A DNA stretch of 64,000 nucleotides from Bog-375 sp049587755 (GTDB lineage Bacteria > Acidobacteriota > Terriglobia > Bryobacterales > Bryobacteraceae): the NCBI GenBank assembly GCA_049587755.1, contig JBAVEN010000014.1, positions 55,922 through 119,921 of the forward strand. The letters are read 5' to 3'. The notes beneath the pieces were generated by a model. That model was not told where the DNA came from, ran no database searches, and worked only from the letters and a program-made list of their open reading frames with translations. This document shows, piece after piece, positions 7,923 to 16,312 of this stretch. Made by a program: the position numbers and the translations under genes. Each line of letters begins with the position of its first letter. Positions within the stretch are counted from its first letter, which is position 1.

Positions 7923-8612
7923 ATGAACACACTGCGGAAGTGGTGTAGCGTGGTGATCGCGCTGTTGGCGGCGAGCCTGCCGCTGGCGGCGGACCCAATC
8001 AATGTCACCAACCAAACCACGGCGTCGCTCACCACCCACGACGCGCTGTTCTTCACCCTGGCCACCTATGGTTTTGCAATCGATGCCAACGAGTTCGGGA
8101 TATCGCCATATCCGGCGGTAGTGAGTTTCAGCTTTGTCTCCAGCTCGCCCGGCCCAGGCGGACTCTTTGATGCGGTCCTGGAGACGCCCAGCGGCTCCGT
8201 GATCACCGCCTTCCCCGATTTCCTGGAGTTTGAGCCGGGCGAGTATCAGAGCGCTTCCTACAGCGGTCCTGTGGGCGAGATCGAAGCGTCCCTGGCGCTT
8301 GCGCCCGCGCTCTCGCAACAATTGTTCAGCGGCGCTTCGGCGGTGCTGGTGCTGCAGAACCTCGGGCCCACGGCCACCACCGGGCTCTCCTCCTACACCA
8401 TCGCGCACGATCTGACAGTATCGCTGTCTGGCGGCGGGCTGAGCACCGGCGCGCCCGTGGTACAAGTGACTCTCGACGATCCGCCGCTTCCCGGCGTGCC
8501 GGAACCCGGCTCGGGATGGCTTCTGGCAGGCGGAGCGGCGCTGTGCTGGGCGGCAGCCGCCGCCGTGAAGCGGGCGCGGCGCCGGACGCGCACGACACCG
8601 GCCGCAGCTTAA
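7923..8612 (+). CDS. PEP-CTERM sorting-signal protein
   Basis: A 229-aa exported protein with an N-terminal signal peptide (about 1-23, cleavage after LAADP or nearby). The beta-rich body has Ser/Thr/Gly and few charges. The C-terminus carries the PEP-CTERM signal: VPEPGSG, then a hydrophobic helix, then a basic cluster KRARRRTR. Proteins of this class are processed by exosortase (EpsH-type) and usually end up surface-bound or in the matrix. No exosortase lies in this window, so it must act from elsewhere. The gene is monocistronic. Its stop overlaps the edge of a decayed ABC permease fragment on the other strand. Confidence 0.8.
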   Translation: MNTLRKWCSVVIALLAASLPLAADPINVTNQTTASLTTHDALFFTLATYGFAIDANEFGISPYPAVVSFSFVSSSPGPGGLFDAVLETPSGSVITAFPDFLEFEPGEYQSASYSGPVGEIEASLALAPALSQQLFSGASAVLVLQNLGPTATTGLSSYTIAHDLTVSLSGGGLSTGAPVVQVTLDDPPLPGVPEPGSGWLLAGGAALCWAAAAAVKRARRRTRTTPAAA

Positions 8613-8789
8613 CTACTCGGCGCGCAAAGCCTCCACCGGGTCGACCGACGCGGCACGGCGCGCGGGTACGAAGCTGGCAACTCCGGCGGCCAATCCGAGC
8701 GCCGCAATAACTGTCGCCAAGGTTGGCCAGTCCCAGGGGCTCACACCAAAAAGCAGCCCGCGAATCAAGCTAGCCGCCAGCGGCTGATG
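8613..8789 (-). pseudogene. C-terminal fragment of an ADOP ABC permease
   Basis: Read on the minus strand, the DNA encodes the last helix and tail of an acidobacterial duplicated-orphan permease (ADOP/MacB type). It has GLLFGVSPWDWPTL, a hydrophobic helix, then PARRAASVDPVEALRAE and a stop at 8613-8615. An in-frame stop just above 8789 ends the homology, so only about 58 of some 800 residues remain. The rest may have been lost when the neighbouring lipoprotein gene region arrived. It cannot be the missing end of the PadR-linked permease, because it lies on the other strand and overlaps the same part of the protein. Confidence 0.8.
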
Positions 8790-8815
8790 ACCTCATGCCT
8801 GGCGCTCGCGCTCCA

Positions 8816-9658
8816 TCAACCGTGAACCGCCACCGCGCTCCGCAACCGGAACACGAGCGGCGTTTCAACCGGCAGTCTCACGTCCTTCCTCCCTGTGATG
8901 AAAGCAGTCGTCGTTCCGGCTGCGGCACCGGCACCGGCTCCGATGAGGGCTCCGACTCCGCCGCCGGCGACGGCACCAATCGTCGCCCCGGCGCCGGACC
9001 CTCCGCCGATGAATGCAAAGTTCCGTCGCTTATGCGATCGGCTGGAACGAAAGTCCGCAACGGCGACCACCGCGTATCTGGCGCCGTGCAAGCGAAACCA
9101 ATCCAGGGTGATTCCGAGGTACGCGCGCCCTCTGAGACGGCCCGAGCGCTTCGCCTCAATCACATGGCCTTCGAAGGTCGTGTCCTTCGGAACCACTACG
9201 CGGTCGCCCGACACAATCGGTTCATCCAGGTAGGCCAGGAATCGCTCGCCCGGGCGTATGTCCCTGGTATCCAGGGTCTCGCCCAGACGCACGCGAATCC
9301 TGGTTCTGGCCGGGATCAGCGTCGCTGGCTGGACATCAGCTGCTTGCGGCTCTCGGCTCGGAAATGGCGAGTTCGTCGGCCCGGCGCTCCCTGTGCCGGC
9401 CGGCGGCGCTGCGGCTGTTGGCTGCGCACCAACTGGTGCCTGAGTCGCCGCTGCGGCCGAAGGTGGTGCAGCTTGCTGGGGCAGCGTCGCCGGTGGCGCT
9501 ACCGGTTCCGGATTTCCGGCGGGAACCTGGTTCGCTGCCGGCGCCGTTGTAGCTGCCTGTACCGTGCCGGCAGCCGAAACCGTCGATGGACCGCGCTGCC
9601 GGCTGCATCCCACCGCCAACAGCGCAATGGTCACTAAACACAAGAACTTCGTGCTCAT
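8816..9658 (-). CDS. Pro/Ala-rich lipoprotein with Gly-zipper C-terminus
   Basis: I place the start at 9658, not the upstream in-frame 9706, because GGAGGTGAAAATCAC precedes it and the protein then begins with a proper lipoprotein signal (lipobox LAVGC, Cys18). The 280-aa product has a low-complexity Pro/Ala/Gln linker (about 20-110). Next comes a domain with PARTRIRVRLGETLDTRDIRPGERF and VVPKDTTFEGHV (about 115-205), resembling the TrbI/VirB10-like beta fold seen in many acidobacterial lipoproteins. A Gly/Ala-rich segment (about 215-255) resembles a glycine zipper. It ends in VETPLVFRL, typical of the same group. It is probably tethered in the envelope, with unknown role. Confidence 0.7.
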   Translation of the reverse strand: MSTKFLCLVTIALLAVGCSRQRGPSTVSAAGTVQAATTAPAANQVPAGNPEPVAPPATLPQQAAPPSAAAATQAPVGAQPTAAAPPAGTGSAGPTNSPFPSREPQAADVQPATLIPARTRIRVRLGETLDTRDIRPGERFLAYLDEPIVSGDRVVVPKDTTFEGHVIEAKRSGRLRGRAYLGITLDWFRLHGARYAVVAVADFRSSRSHKRRNFAFIGGGSGAGATIGAVAGGGVGALIGAGAGAAAGTTTAFITGRKDVRLPVETPLVFRLRSAVAVHG

Positions 9659-9908
9659 GTGATTTTCACCTCCATTTTTTATTCGGTGCTCCGCCTCCGC
9701 CTTCATCTACCCCCGAAGTGGCCCAGTCGAACCGTGGCTTGGCGTAGATAGTTCGGTGCCGATTTCCCACGGATTTTATATCTGCAGCTCGTTGGCCAAA
9801 CAGGTGCAAATTGTTCATCTGCAAGTGATTCGGAAATCCGATAGGCCGGACAACGCCGGGCAGGAGAGTAGTTTTTTCGCGGTTGGCTTCATAGGACTGA
9901 CGCGGTAG

Positions 9909-9930
9909 GCAGGGGCCGGGCATGTCCGGC
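9909..9930. repeat. REP-like GGGCATG(C/T)CCGGC repeat, isolated copy
   Basis: The segment has the core GGGCCGGGCATGTCCGGC, one change from the palindromic repeat found three times at 58323-59409. It lies in the 331-bp gap upstream of the PadR gene. Apart from this and the PadR operator, I see nothing else in 9707-9985. Confidence 0.5.
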
Positions 9931-9985
9931 GCGGCTTTCACCGGCCGCCGCAACCGCGCCCCATTGTTAATTTTTGGCGCACGCC

Positions 9986-10022
9986 TTGCGCTTCTACATC
10001 TCGTCCGCTTAATATGTAGAAG
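9986..10022 (+). promoter_or_regulatory. PadR operator overlapping its promoter
   Basis: A perfect 9-bp inverted repeat, CTTCTACAT (9991-9999) and ATGTAGAAG (10014-10022), carries the TACAT/ATGTA half-sites usual for PadR regulators. A weak promoter, TTGCGC (9986-9991), 18 bases, TAATAT (10010-10015), is covered by both arms. Binding should block transcription, which suggests autorepression. The PadR ATG at 10038 follows 15 bases later. Confidence 0.65.
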
Positions 10023-10037
10023 CTCGAGGTATAGGCA

Positions 10038-10379
10038 ATGGCGAAATCCGACCTCCCGCAAGGCACGCTGGACCTGCTGATCTTAAAGGTTGTGGCGCTG
10101 GGCCCGGTGCACGGCTACGCCATCGCGCAGCGGCTCCAGCAGGTGTCGCGCGATGTGGTCCAGGTCCAGCAAGGCTCGCTCTATCCGGCTTTGCACCGGC
10201 TGGAAAACCGGGGCCTTCTGGCCGCGGACTGGAAGGAGACCGGGACCGGGCGTGAGGCCAAGTTCTATCGCCTCACCCGCAAAGGGCGCGCACAGCTTGA
10301 AACCGAGGCCGCGAGCTGGCAGAGCTTAACCGAAGCCGTCGGCCTTATCCTCCGATTGTCTGCAAGAGGCGCGGAATGA
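10038..10379 (+). CDS. PadR-family transcriptional regulator
   Basis: A 113-aa protein with the PadR winged helix: LPQGTLDLLILKVVALGPVHGYAIAQRL (about 6-33), QGSLYPALHRLENRGLL as recognition helix and start of wing (about 46-62), and EAKFYRLTRKGRAQL (about 74-88). It is of the short PadR-s2 type, usual in acidobacteria next to ADOP permeases. Its stop overlaps the permease start by ATGA, so they were one operon. The operator at 9991-10022 suggests self-control. The permease it precedes is broken, so the regulator may now act only on itself or on other sites. Confidence 0.9.
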   Translation: MAKSDLPQGTLDLLILKVVALGPVHGYAIAQRLQQVSRDVVQVQQGSLYPALHRLENRGLLAADWKETGTGREAKFYRLTRKGRAQLETEAASWQSLTEAVGLILRLSARGAE

Positions 10380-11045
10380 ACTGGTGGCATCGCCTGTGGC
10401 GCCGTTGCCAAATGGAGGACCAGCTCGACAAAGAACTGCGCTTCCATCTGGATGAACACAGCGCCGATCTGATTGCGCAGGGTCTCGATCCGGCGGAAGC
10501 GCGGCGGCTGGCCAGGCTGGCTCTTGGCGGTCCCGAGCAGGTGAAGGAGGATTGCCGCGACGCCCGCGGCACGCGCTGGCTGGAGGATCTCTGGCAGGAC
10601 TTCCGTTATGCGCTTCGCATCCTGCGGCAGCGGCCTGGGTTTGCAGCGGTCGCGATCTTTACGCTTGCCCTCGGCAGCGGAGCGACCACAGTGATGTTTA
10701 CCGTCATTGACGGCGTGTTGTTCCGGCCGTTGCCTTACGCAGAACCCGACAGGCTGGTGGCGGTGCATGGTCATGCCCAGACGTGGAACGTCGGTCTATA
10801 TGGGCAACAGAATCTGGCGTACTTTGACTTTCTGGATTGCCAGCGCGATAGCCGTTCGCTCGATCTGGCCGGCTGGCAATCGGCGTCCGCATGGCGCTCG
10901 GGGCGACTGCGGGCGAGGTGATTTGGCTGGTACTGTGGCAGAGCCTCCGGATGATTCTCCTGGGCGTTGGCGTTGGTACGGCGGTAGCCTTGGCAGCGGG
11001 CCGTGTCTTAGAGCGCCTGGTGGACGGGATAGAGCCCGCCGGCCT
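10376..11045 (+). pseudogene. ADOP-type ABC permease with internal deletion
   Basis: Residues 1-170 are a proper ADOP permease N-terminus: WRRCQMEDQLDKELRFHLD, the DFRYALRILRQRPGF amphipathic start and first membrane helix FAAVAIFTLALGSGATT, then FRPLPYAEPDRLV. Near 10883 the reading jumps, out of frame, to RMALGATAGEVIWLVLWQSL and a helix that belong close to the end of the family. It then stops matching at about VDGIEPAG (near 11040). About 550 residues between, and the final helix, are missing. Together with the frame change this shows a deletion. It overlaps PadR by 4 bases and is followed by convergent PDZ-operon DNA. Confidence 0.85.
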
Positions 11046-11108
11046 GCGACAGGCGCGGTGGCTGGCGAGGCAGACTGGCATGCCCGGCCGTGCCTCCGTT
11101 CCCGTCCG

Positions 11109-11969
11109 TCAGCAATCCGCCGCGGCGCGCATGGCGTTCTGGCCGGTGCGCTCTTCGATCGTCACCGGTATCTGCATTTCCTTCTTGTTGCGCACCACGG
11201 TGACGGTGAAGGTTTGCTTCTGGCGGTTGTTCCGCAGCATGTCGGTGATATCGTGCGATCTGACGACTGGCGTATCGCCGATCTTGGTGATCACGTCGCC
11301 GGCCTTGATGCCGGCCTTGTCGGCGGCCGAATTCTTCGCCACCGATTTCACCAGCACCCCCTCTTTCACGCCCAGGAATTCGGCGAACTGCGGCTCTTCT
11401 CCCAGCGCCTCTCCGTCGATTCCCAGCCGCCGCGACGGCATAATGGCCAGGATGTGTGGCATGTCGAACGGCTGCATCTCCGGCATGGATGGCATTTGGA
11501 AGTTGGGCGGATTGCCGAATACGTTAATGTCCATGTCGGGTGCTTCCATCGAAAACCCCTTGCGCGCTCCCACCGTAGCCGTCAAGGTGAGCGGTGCCCC
11601 ATTGCGCCATACTTGGATCTTCACCTCGCGCCCGGCCGGTGTTTCGTGCACCAGCCGTTGAAACTGTGTCATGCCTTCGACCGCCTCGCCGTTGTACTCC
11701 AGCACCACGTCGCCCTGCTTGATGCCGGCCTTGTCCGCCGGGCCGCCTTCGGTGACGCTGCTGATTTCCACGCCGCGGTCTTCCTTGAGCTTCAGCGCCT
11801 TGGCGCGCTCGGCATCCACGTCCAGCACGCCCACCCCGAGATAGCTGCCGCTGCCCGTAACCAAAATCGTGGCCGCATGCGCCCGCTGCGGCGGATTCTG
11901 CGCCCACGAGGCCGGCGCCACAGTGCCGGCCGCCAGCAACGCAACTGCCCACACCCATTTCGTCGTCAT
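11109..11969 (-). CDS. Secreted double-PDZ protein
   Basis: A 286-aa protein with a signal peptide (about 1-23, cleavage after SWA). PDZ domain 1 (about 40-135) has YLGVGVLDV and GVEISSVTEGGPADKAGIKQGDVVLEYNG. A Met/Pro-rich linker (about 140-175) joins PDZ domain 2 (about 180-275), with GVLVKSVAKNSAADKAGIKAGDVITKIG. The arrangement is that of the DegP/DegQ C-terminal half but there is no trypsin-like domain, so it is not a protease. It probably binds exposed C-termini of unfolded envelope proteins. It is the last gene of a four-gene sigma-factor operon, 8 bases after the DUF4097-like gene. That context suggests an envelope-stress sensor or adaptor. Confidence 0.85.
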   Translation of the reverse strand: MTTKWVWAVALLAAGTVAPASWAQNPPQRAHAATILVTGSGSYLGVGVLDVDAERAKALKLKEDRGVEISSVTEGGPADKAGIKQGDVVLEYNGEAVEGMTQFQRLVHETPAGREVKIQVWRNGAPLTLTATVGARKGFSMEAPDMDINVFGNPPNFQMPSMPEMQPFDMPHILAIMPSRRLGIDGEALGEEPQFAEFLGVKEGVLVKSVAKNSAADKAGIKAGDVITKIGDTPVVRSHDITDMLRNNRQKQTFTVTVVRNKKEMQIPVTIEERTGQNAMRAAADC

Positions 11970-11977
11970 ATTCGCCC

Positions 11978-13135
11978 CTATCGCCGTTTGATGTATATCG
12001 TGCCGCCGGCTCCGGAAATGCGCAGCACCGGTCCGCCCCCGTTGACGGCCCCTTGCGCCACCACGCGGCTGCCTACTCGTACCACCGGAAGCGCTGGAAA
12101 TTCGGATACGATGCGGCGCAACGTGTCCGCCATCCGGTTCTCGGCATGAATCGTCACACCCAGGTTAGACGGGATGACCACGGTAATGTCACCACCCGTT
12201 GTCGCCAGAAACGAATCGCCCAGGTGCGCGCCCGTCAGGTCGGCGACAATGCTGCCGAGCGAAGTGGAAACCCGGATCGGCCCCGTCACGCTGCTCAAAC
12301 GGATGCCGCCCGAAGCGGATTGGCACTCGAATCCACCCCGCGCCGCGCCCAGTTGCACCGGCCCGGCCAGGTTACGCACGGTCACCGTGCCGCCGGCTTT
12401 TTCGATGGCTACTTCGCCGCCGCCGGTGATGGCGGTCACCGGCCCGCCCGCCGCATGGACGCGGATGTTGCCGGCTGCCGTCTGGGCGTGCAGCACGCCT
12501 CCTACCTCGCCCACCGTAATATCGCCGCCGTATGTTTCGAGCACCGCGTCCCGGCGCGCCGCCTGCAACGTGATCCGGCCCCCGCCCGTCAGGCACCGCA
12601 GATTCCCGCGCACTTCGCCAATGCGCAGGTCGCCGCCGCCCGTCGTCACCGTGCAGGGGCCGCCGATCCCCTCCACCGTAACGTCACCCGCTCTCGATTC
12701 CACCACCAACTCGCCTGCGATTCCGCTGGCGTCCACGGCGCCATCCGAGTCGGCGATCCTGGCCACGCTGAGCGCCGGAGCTTTGACCACCATCTGCGCC
12801 CTGATCGGGCCGCGCGGCGCCGTCAGGATCACGCTGTCGCCGCGCCTCACGGCGAGCGGCGCGTGCCGCAGCATGCTCCGCGCTTCGGCGGCTGAGCCCG
12901 CCGCGACGCTCAATCGCACGCTGTATACGATGGTCTGTGCCGTGCCGCCTTCCAAGGTCACCGGCCCATGACCGTTGATGCGCAACTGCGGCGCCGCCGG
13001 CAGCGTTCCCTGATAGGTCAGCGCCCAGCCGCCGGGCTCGCGCTCCAGCGCAGCTTCGTGTGGTTTCTGGCCCGCTGCGTTCAACGGCAGCAGCGCCAGT
13101 AAGGCCGCCAAACTAGAAAGTGCCGATCGACGCAT
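11978..13135 (-). CDS. Secreted DUF4097-like beta-solenoid protein
   Basis: A 385-aa protein with a signal peptide (about 1-22). A long run of short beta repeats follows with Gly-Gly turns (GDVTVEGIGGPCTVTTGGGDLRIGEV and similar, about 100-330), the pattern of DUF4097 putative-adhesin proteins that are predicted to form right-handed beta-helices. The C-terminus has VRVGSRVVAQGAVNGGGPVL. Its start overlaps the end of the anti-sigma gene by 23 bases, so translation is probably coupled. In other bacteria DUF4097 proteins often sit beside PspC or anti-sigma genes. Here it probably works in the envelope with the sigma system. No enzyme motif is visible. Confidence 0.75.
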   Translation of the reverse strand: MRRSALSSLAALLALLPLNAAGQKPHEAALEREPGGWALTYQGTLPAAPQLRINGHGPVTLEGGTAQTIVYSVRLSVAAGSAAEARSMLRHAPLAVRRGDSVILTAPRGPIRAQMVVKAPALSVARIADSDGAVDASGIAGELVVESRAGDVTVEGIGGPCTVTTGGGDLRIGEVRGNLRCLTGGGRITLQAARRDAVLETYGGDITVGEVGGVLHAQTAAGNIRVHAAGGPVTAITGGGEVAIEKAGGTVTVRNLAGPVQLGAARGGFECQSASGGIRLSSVTGPIRVSTSLGSIVADLTGAHLGDSFLATTGGDITVVIPSNLGVTIHAENRMADTLRRIVSEFPALPVVRVGSRVVAQGAVNGGGPVLRISGAGGTIYIKRR

Positions 13136-14036
13136 TCATTTCCTTCAGAGCCTTTTCGCATTTCAGCCGCACGTAGCTGTTGTCTTCTTTCTGCACCAGG
13201 TTCTGTAGCACGCCAACCGTGGCGTCGTCATGACGCATCGTCAGCACATCCACCACCTGCATGCGTACCGCATCGTTGTCGTCGAATTGCAGCGCCTGGG
13301 AGAGCGCGTCTCGCACCGGCGACGCCGCGGCCAGCGGCTTCAAGCCTTCCAGCGCCTTCAGCCGCACGCCGGGGTTGGAATCATGCAGCAGAGCGTTCAT
13401 CAGCGCGTCACGCACCTCGTCGGATGCGGCGCGGCCCTTGAGCAGGTCGACCGATTCCACCCGCACTCCCGGATCGTCTTCTTCATGGGCCGCCGCCACC
13501 AGCATTTTCTGAATGTCCAGGTTGTCGATGCTCCCGGATACCTCGCGCCGCCGGGTTTCGTCGTAGGCGATCCGCACGCGGCCGGAGCCATCCGGTTGCG
13601 CCGAGCGTACATTGACGAACACCCCCTCCGAAGGGCCGAAGGAGGCCGTGGAAACTCCGGAGCCCGCTGGCACCAGCCGGGCGGCGAAGAAACCGACCGC
13701 GATCAGCGCCACTGCGCCCAGCGGCTGCCGCCAGCGGCTGAAGCCGGCCAGCGTGGCGCCGGCCGCATCCAGCCACAGCCGCCATGGCTGCCGCGAAGGT
13801 TCCGCGGCCGCGCCGCGCATCGCCGCCGCCAGGTCCGCCCGGCAATCCGCCAGCAAGGACGCCGCCGGCTCCATCTTCCGCCGGTCGAGCGCCGCCGCCA
13901 GCGACCGCGCCGCCTCCATCTCGCGCGCGCAAGCGCTGCACTCGTGAATGTGCGCCTCCGCCTGGTCTTCCTCTTCCGGCGTCAGCTCGCCGTAATAGTA
14001 GAGCGGAATCAGCTTTCGCACCGCATCGCAAGTCAT
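13113..14036 (-). CDS. Zinc-finger anti-sigma factor with C-terminal HEAT-like repeats
   Basis: A 307-aa protein. The N-terminus is a ZAS-type anti-sigma zinc finger (CDAVRKLIPLYYYGELTPEE and HIHECSACA, about 3-38) that should bind the sigma encoded just upstream. One membrane helix lies around 105-125 (LGAVALIAVGFFAARLV). The C-terminal part (about 165-300) is made of HEAT/PBS-lyase-like repeats: DPGVRVESVDLLKG, NPGVRLKALEGLKPLA, NDAVRMQVVDVLTMR and DNSYVRLKCEKALKE. The helical repeats would lie outside the membrane as a sensing or docking surface. The start overlaps the sigma stop as ATGA. HEAT repeats on an anti-sigma factor are unusual; see findings. Confidence 0.85.
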   Translation of the reverse strand: MTCDAVRKLIPLYYYGELTPEEEDQAEAHIHECSACAREMEAARSLAAALDRRKMEPAASLLADCRADLAAAMRGAAAEPSRQPWRLWLDAAGATLAGFSRWRQPLGAVALIAVGFFAARLVPAGSGVSTASFGPSEGVFVNVRSAQPDGSGRVRIAYDETRRREVSGSIDNLDIQKMLVAAAHEEDDPGVRVESVDLLKGRAASDEVRDALMNALLHDSNPGVRLKALEGLKPLAAASPVRDALSQALQFDDNDAVRMQVVDVLTMRHDDATVGVLQNLVQKEDNSYVRLKCEKALKEMNASIGTF

Positions 14037-14641
14037 ACTAAGTCCCCCAACAGGTGGCGCATTTTCTGCGTGGCTCGAAATAGGCAGTTTTTGGCCGCTT
14101 CTTCACTTGTGCCCAAAATCTCGCCGATGTTGCGCAACCGCAAACCCTGGTAATGGCGCAGCTCAAATACCATCCGTTCGCGCGGCGTCAGGTCCTCCAG
14201 CGCGTCGTCGATCCGTTGCCCTAACTGCCGGTTCCAAGTCGCCCGCTCCGGATTCGCCGCCGCCGATTCTTCCTCGAACGCCTCTGTCCGGTCAATCGCG
14301 CCTTCGGCCGTTTCCACCACCGCCGATTCCTCTTTCCGCACCTTCCGCTTGCGCAACTGGTCCAGGCAAATGTTGGTCACGATACGGTACAGCCAGGTGT
14401 GGAAGCTGCAGTCGAAACGAAACGCGTGCAGGTTCCGATACACCCGCAGGAAAGCCTCCTGGTACACGTCGCGCGCGTCTTCCGGCGAGCGCAGCAGGTT
14501 CATGGCGAGGCGGAGCACACTCTGGTCGTAGGCGCGAACCAGCTGCTCGAAAGCGACTTGATCCCCGCGCTGCGCTGCCCGAACCAGCGAATCCACGTCG
14601 GGACTCACCCGGGCCCCGGCCGTTCCGGTTGCATCCTGCAT
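14033..14641 (-). CDS. ECF RNA polymerase sigma factor (RpoE-like)
   Basis: A 202-aa sigma-70-family ECF factor. Region 2 (about 30-95) includes DARDVYQEAFLRVYRNLHAF and FHTWLYRIVTNICLDQLRK, which bind core and melt the -10. An acidic linker (about 105-135) follows, then region 4 (about 145-195) with LTPRERMVFELRHYQGL and the helix-turn-helix IGEILGTSEEAAKNCLFRATQKMR. It heads the operon with an overlapping anti-sigma, the DUF4097-like protein and the double-PDZ protein. It probably controls the operon and envelope functions. No clear self-recognised promoter was found in the 357-base gap to citrate synthase. Confidence 0.9.
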   Translation of the reverse strand: MQDATGTAGARVSPDVDSLVRAAQRGDQVAFEQLVRAYDQSVLRLAMNLLRSPEDARDVYQEAFLRVYRNLHAFRFDCSFHTWLYRIVTNICLDQLRKRKVRKEESAVVETAEGAIDRTEAFEEESAAANPERATWNRQLGQRIDDALEDLTPRERMVFELRHYQGLRLRNIGEILGTSEEAAKNCLFRATQKMRHLLGDLV

Positions 14642-14872
14642 AAACCGGCGGTTGCCGCGGTCTTAACTCCCGTTCTTTCTCCTATCCAATTCGACGAGCC
14701 CGTATCCAAAATGTCACGCCCGGCCTTGCCATAGTTGCCAATCTACCACTCCGGAAATACCCCGAGACCGCCCCCGGCCCGTAACTCGCGTCTTCCGGAA
14801 GCCACCGGCAATTCTTGAGGCGGAAGACCCGAGGTTGGCTGACCACACCCAGGCTTGCGCGAAAAGCCCCGC

Positions 14873-14902
14873 GTGACCGCCGTGAGTTGCTTCAACTATA
14901 CT
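14873..14902 (+). promoter_or_regulatory. Possible promoter of citrate synthase gene
   Basis: GTGACC (14873-14878), 18 bases, TATACT (14897-14902) give a moderate sigma70 match. The ATG is 97 bases further on. The rest of the 14642-14998 divergent gap shows no other signal I can support. Confidence 0.35.
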
Positions 14903-14998
14903 CAAAATGAGGATATTTTCAACAGTTTGCTGTGGAATGCCGTTTGCAACAACACGCGCTGAACCGCTGAGGCGTGACTGCAAGGGAGACTGGGCCTT

Positions 14999-16312
14999 AT
15001 GGCTAACGAGACCATCACTGTTGTCGACAACCGGACGAATCAGAGCTACACGCTGCCAATCTACCATGGCACGATTCGCGCCATGGACCTCCGACAAATC
15101 AAGACAGGCCCCGACGATTTCGGCCTGATGACCTATGACCCGGCATACATGAACACCGCCGCATGCCACAGCGCCGTCACCTATCTGGACGGCGAGCGGG
15201 GCATCTTGCGCTACCGCGGCTACCCCATTGAACAGCTCGCCGAACACTGTACGTTCCTCGAGGTTGCTTTCCTTCTGTTGTACGGCGAACTGCCTAACGC
15301 CGTCGATCTGGACTGCTGGAGCCAGGAAATCATGGCTCACACCCTCACCCACGAGAACGTTAAGAAGTTCATGGAGGGGTTCAATTACGACGCTCACCCG
15401 ATGGGCATTCTGATCAGCACCGTGGCGGCGCTTTCTACCTTCTATCCAGAATCGCGCCACGTCCATGATCCCAAGATCCGGCGGAAACAGATCGTCCGCC
15501 TGATCGGCAAAATGCCGACTCTGGCTGCTTACGCTTACCGTCATCGCCTGGGTCTTCCTTACGTGGCGCCCGATCCGGACCTGAGCTACACCAAGAATTA
15601 CATGAACATGCTATGGCGGCGCCTGGAGCCGAAATACGCAGCCAACCCGGTGCTGGCGCACGCTCTGGACGTGCTGTTCATCCTGCACGCCGACCACGAA
15701 CAGAACTGCAGCACTAGCACTATGCGCGCGGTGGGCAGTTCCGACGCTGACCCCTATTCCACCGCCGCCGCGGCCATCGCCGCCCTTTCCGGCCCGCTCC
15801 ACGGCGGCGCCAACGAAGAGGTGCTGCGCATGCTGGCGGAAATCGGCTCCAAGGACCGGATTCCCGACTTCATCCAGCAGGTGAAGACCGGCCACCGCAA
15901 GCTGATGGGCTTCGGCCACCGCGTGTACAAGAATTACGACCCCCGTGCCCGCATCATCAAGCGGGTGGCCGAGGCGGTGTTTGAAGTTACCGGCCGTAAC
16001 CCGAAGATCGACATCGCCATCGAGTTGGAGGGCATCGCGCTATCCGACGACTATTTCATCAGCCGCAAGCTCTATCCCAATGTCGACTTCTACTCCGGCA
16101 TCATCTACGAGGCCATGGGCTTCACTCCCGACCAATTCACGGTGCTGTTCGGCATCCCGCGCACCGTCGGCTGGCTGGCTCAATGGCAGGAGATGATGGA
16201 GGATCCCGAGCGCAAGATCGCCCGCCCGCGCCAGGTATACACCGGAGAAGCGAAGCGGGACGTGGTGCCGATCGAGCTACGCTCGCAGAAGCCGACGCTG
16301 GTACTGGCCTGA
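14999..16312 (+). CDS. gltA: Citrate synthase
   Basis: A 437-aa enzyme that condenses acetyl-CoA and oxaloacetate to citrate, the entry step of the TCA cycle, in the cytoplasm. Catalytic residues are in place: His268 in LSGPLHGGAN, His307 in GFGHRVYKNYDPR and Asp363 in NVDFYSG. The conserved HADHEQNCSTST block (230-241) is also present. Length is close to the hexameric type II form (about 427 aa). GGGAGA a few bases upstream supports the ATG. It stands alone, followed by a sigma-factor gene. Confidence 0.96.
   Translation: MANETITVVDNRTNQSYTLPIYHGTIRAMDLRQIKTGPDDFGLMTYDPAYMNTAACHSAVTYLDGERGILRYRGYPIEQLAEHCTFLEVAFLLLYGELPNAVDLDCWSQEIMAHTLTHENVKKFMEGFNYDAHPMGILISTVAALSTFYPESRHVHDPKIRRKQIVRLIGKMPTLAAYAYRHRLGLPYVAPDPDLSYTKNYMNMLWRRLEPKYAANPVLAHALDVLFILHADHEQNCSTSTMRAVGSSDADPYSTAAAAIAALSGPLHGGANEEVLRMLAEIGSKDRIPDFIQQVKTGHRKLMGFGHRVYKNYDPRARIIKRVAEAVFEVTGRNPKIDIAIELEGIALSDDYFISRKLYPNVDFYSGIIYEAMGFTPDQFTVLFGIPRTVGWLAQWQEMMEDPERKIARPRQVYTGEAKRDVVPIELRSQKPTLVLA

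Noticed and set aside
10707..12149. A 480-aa plus-strand frame over the PDZ and DUF4097 genes
   Set aside because: It starts inside the broken permease and then runs antisense to two well-supported genes.
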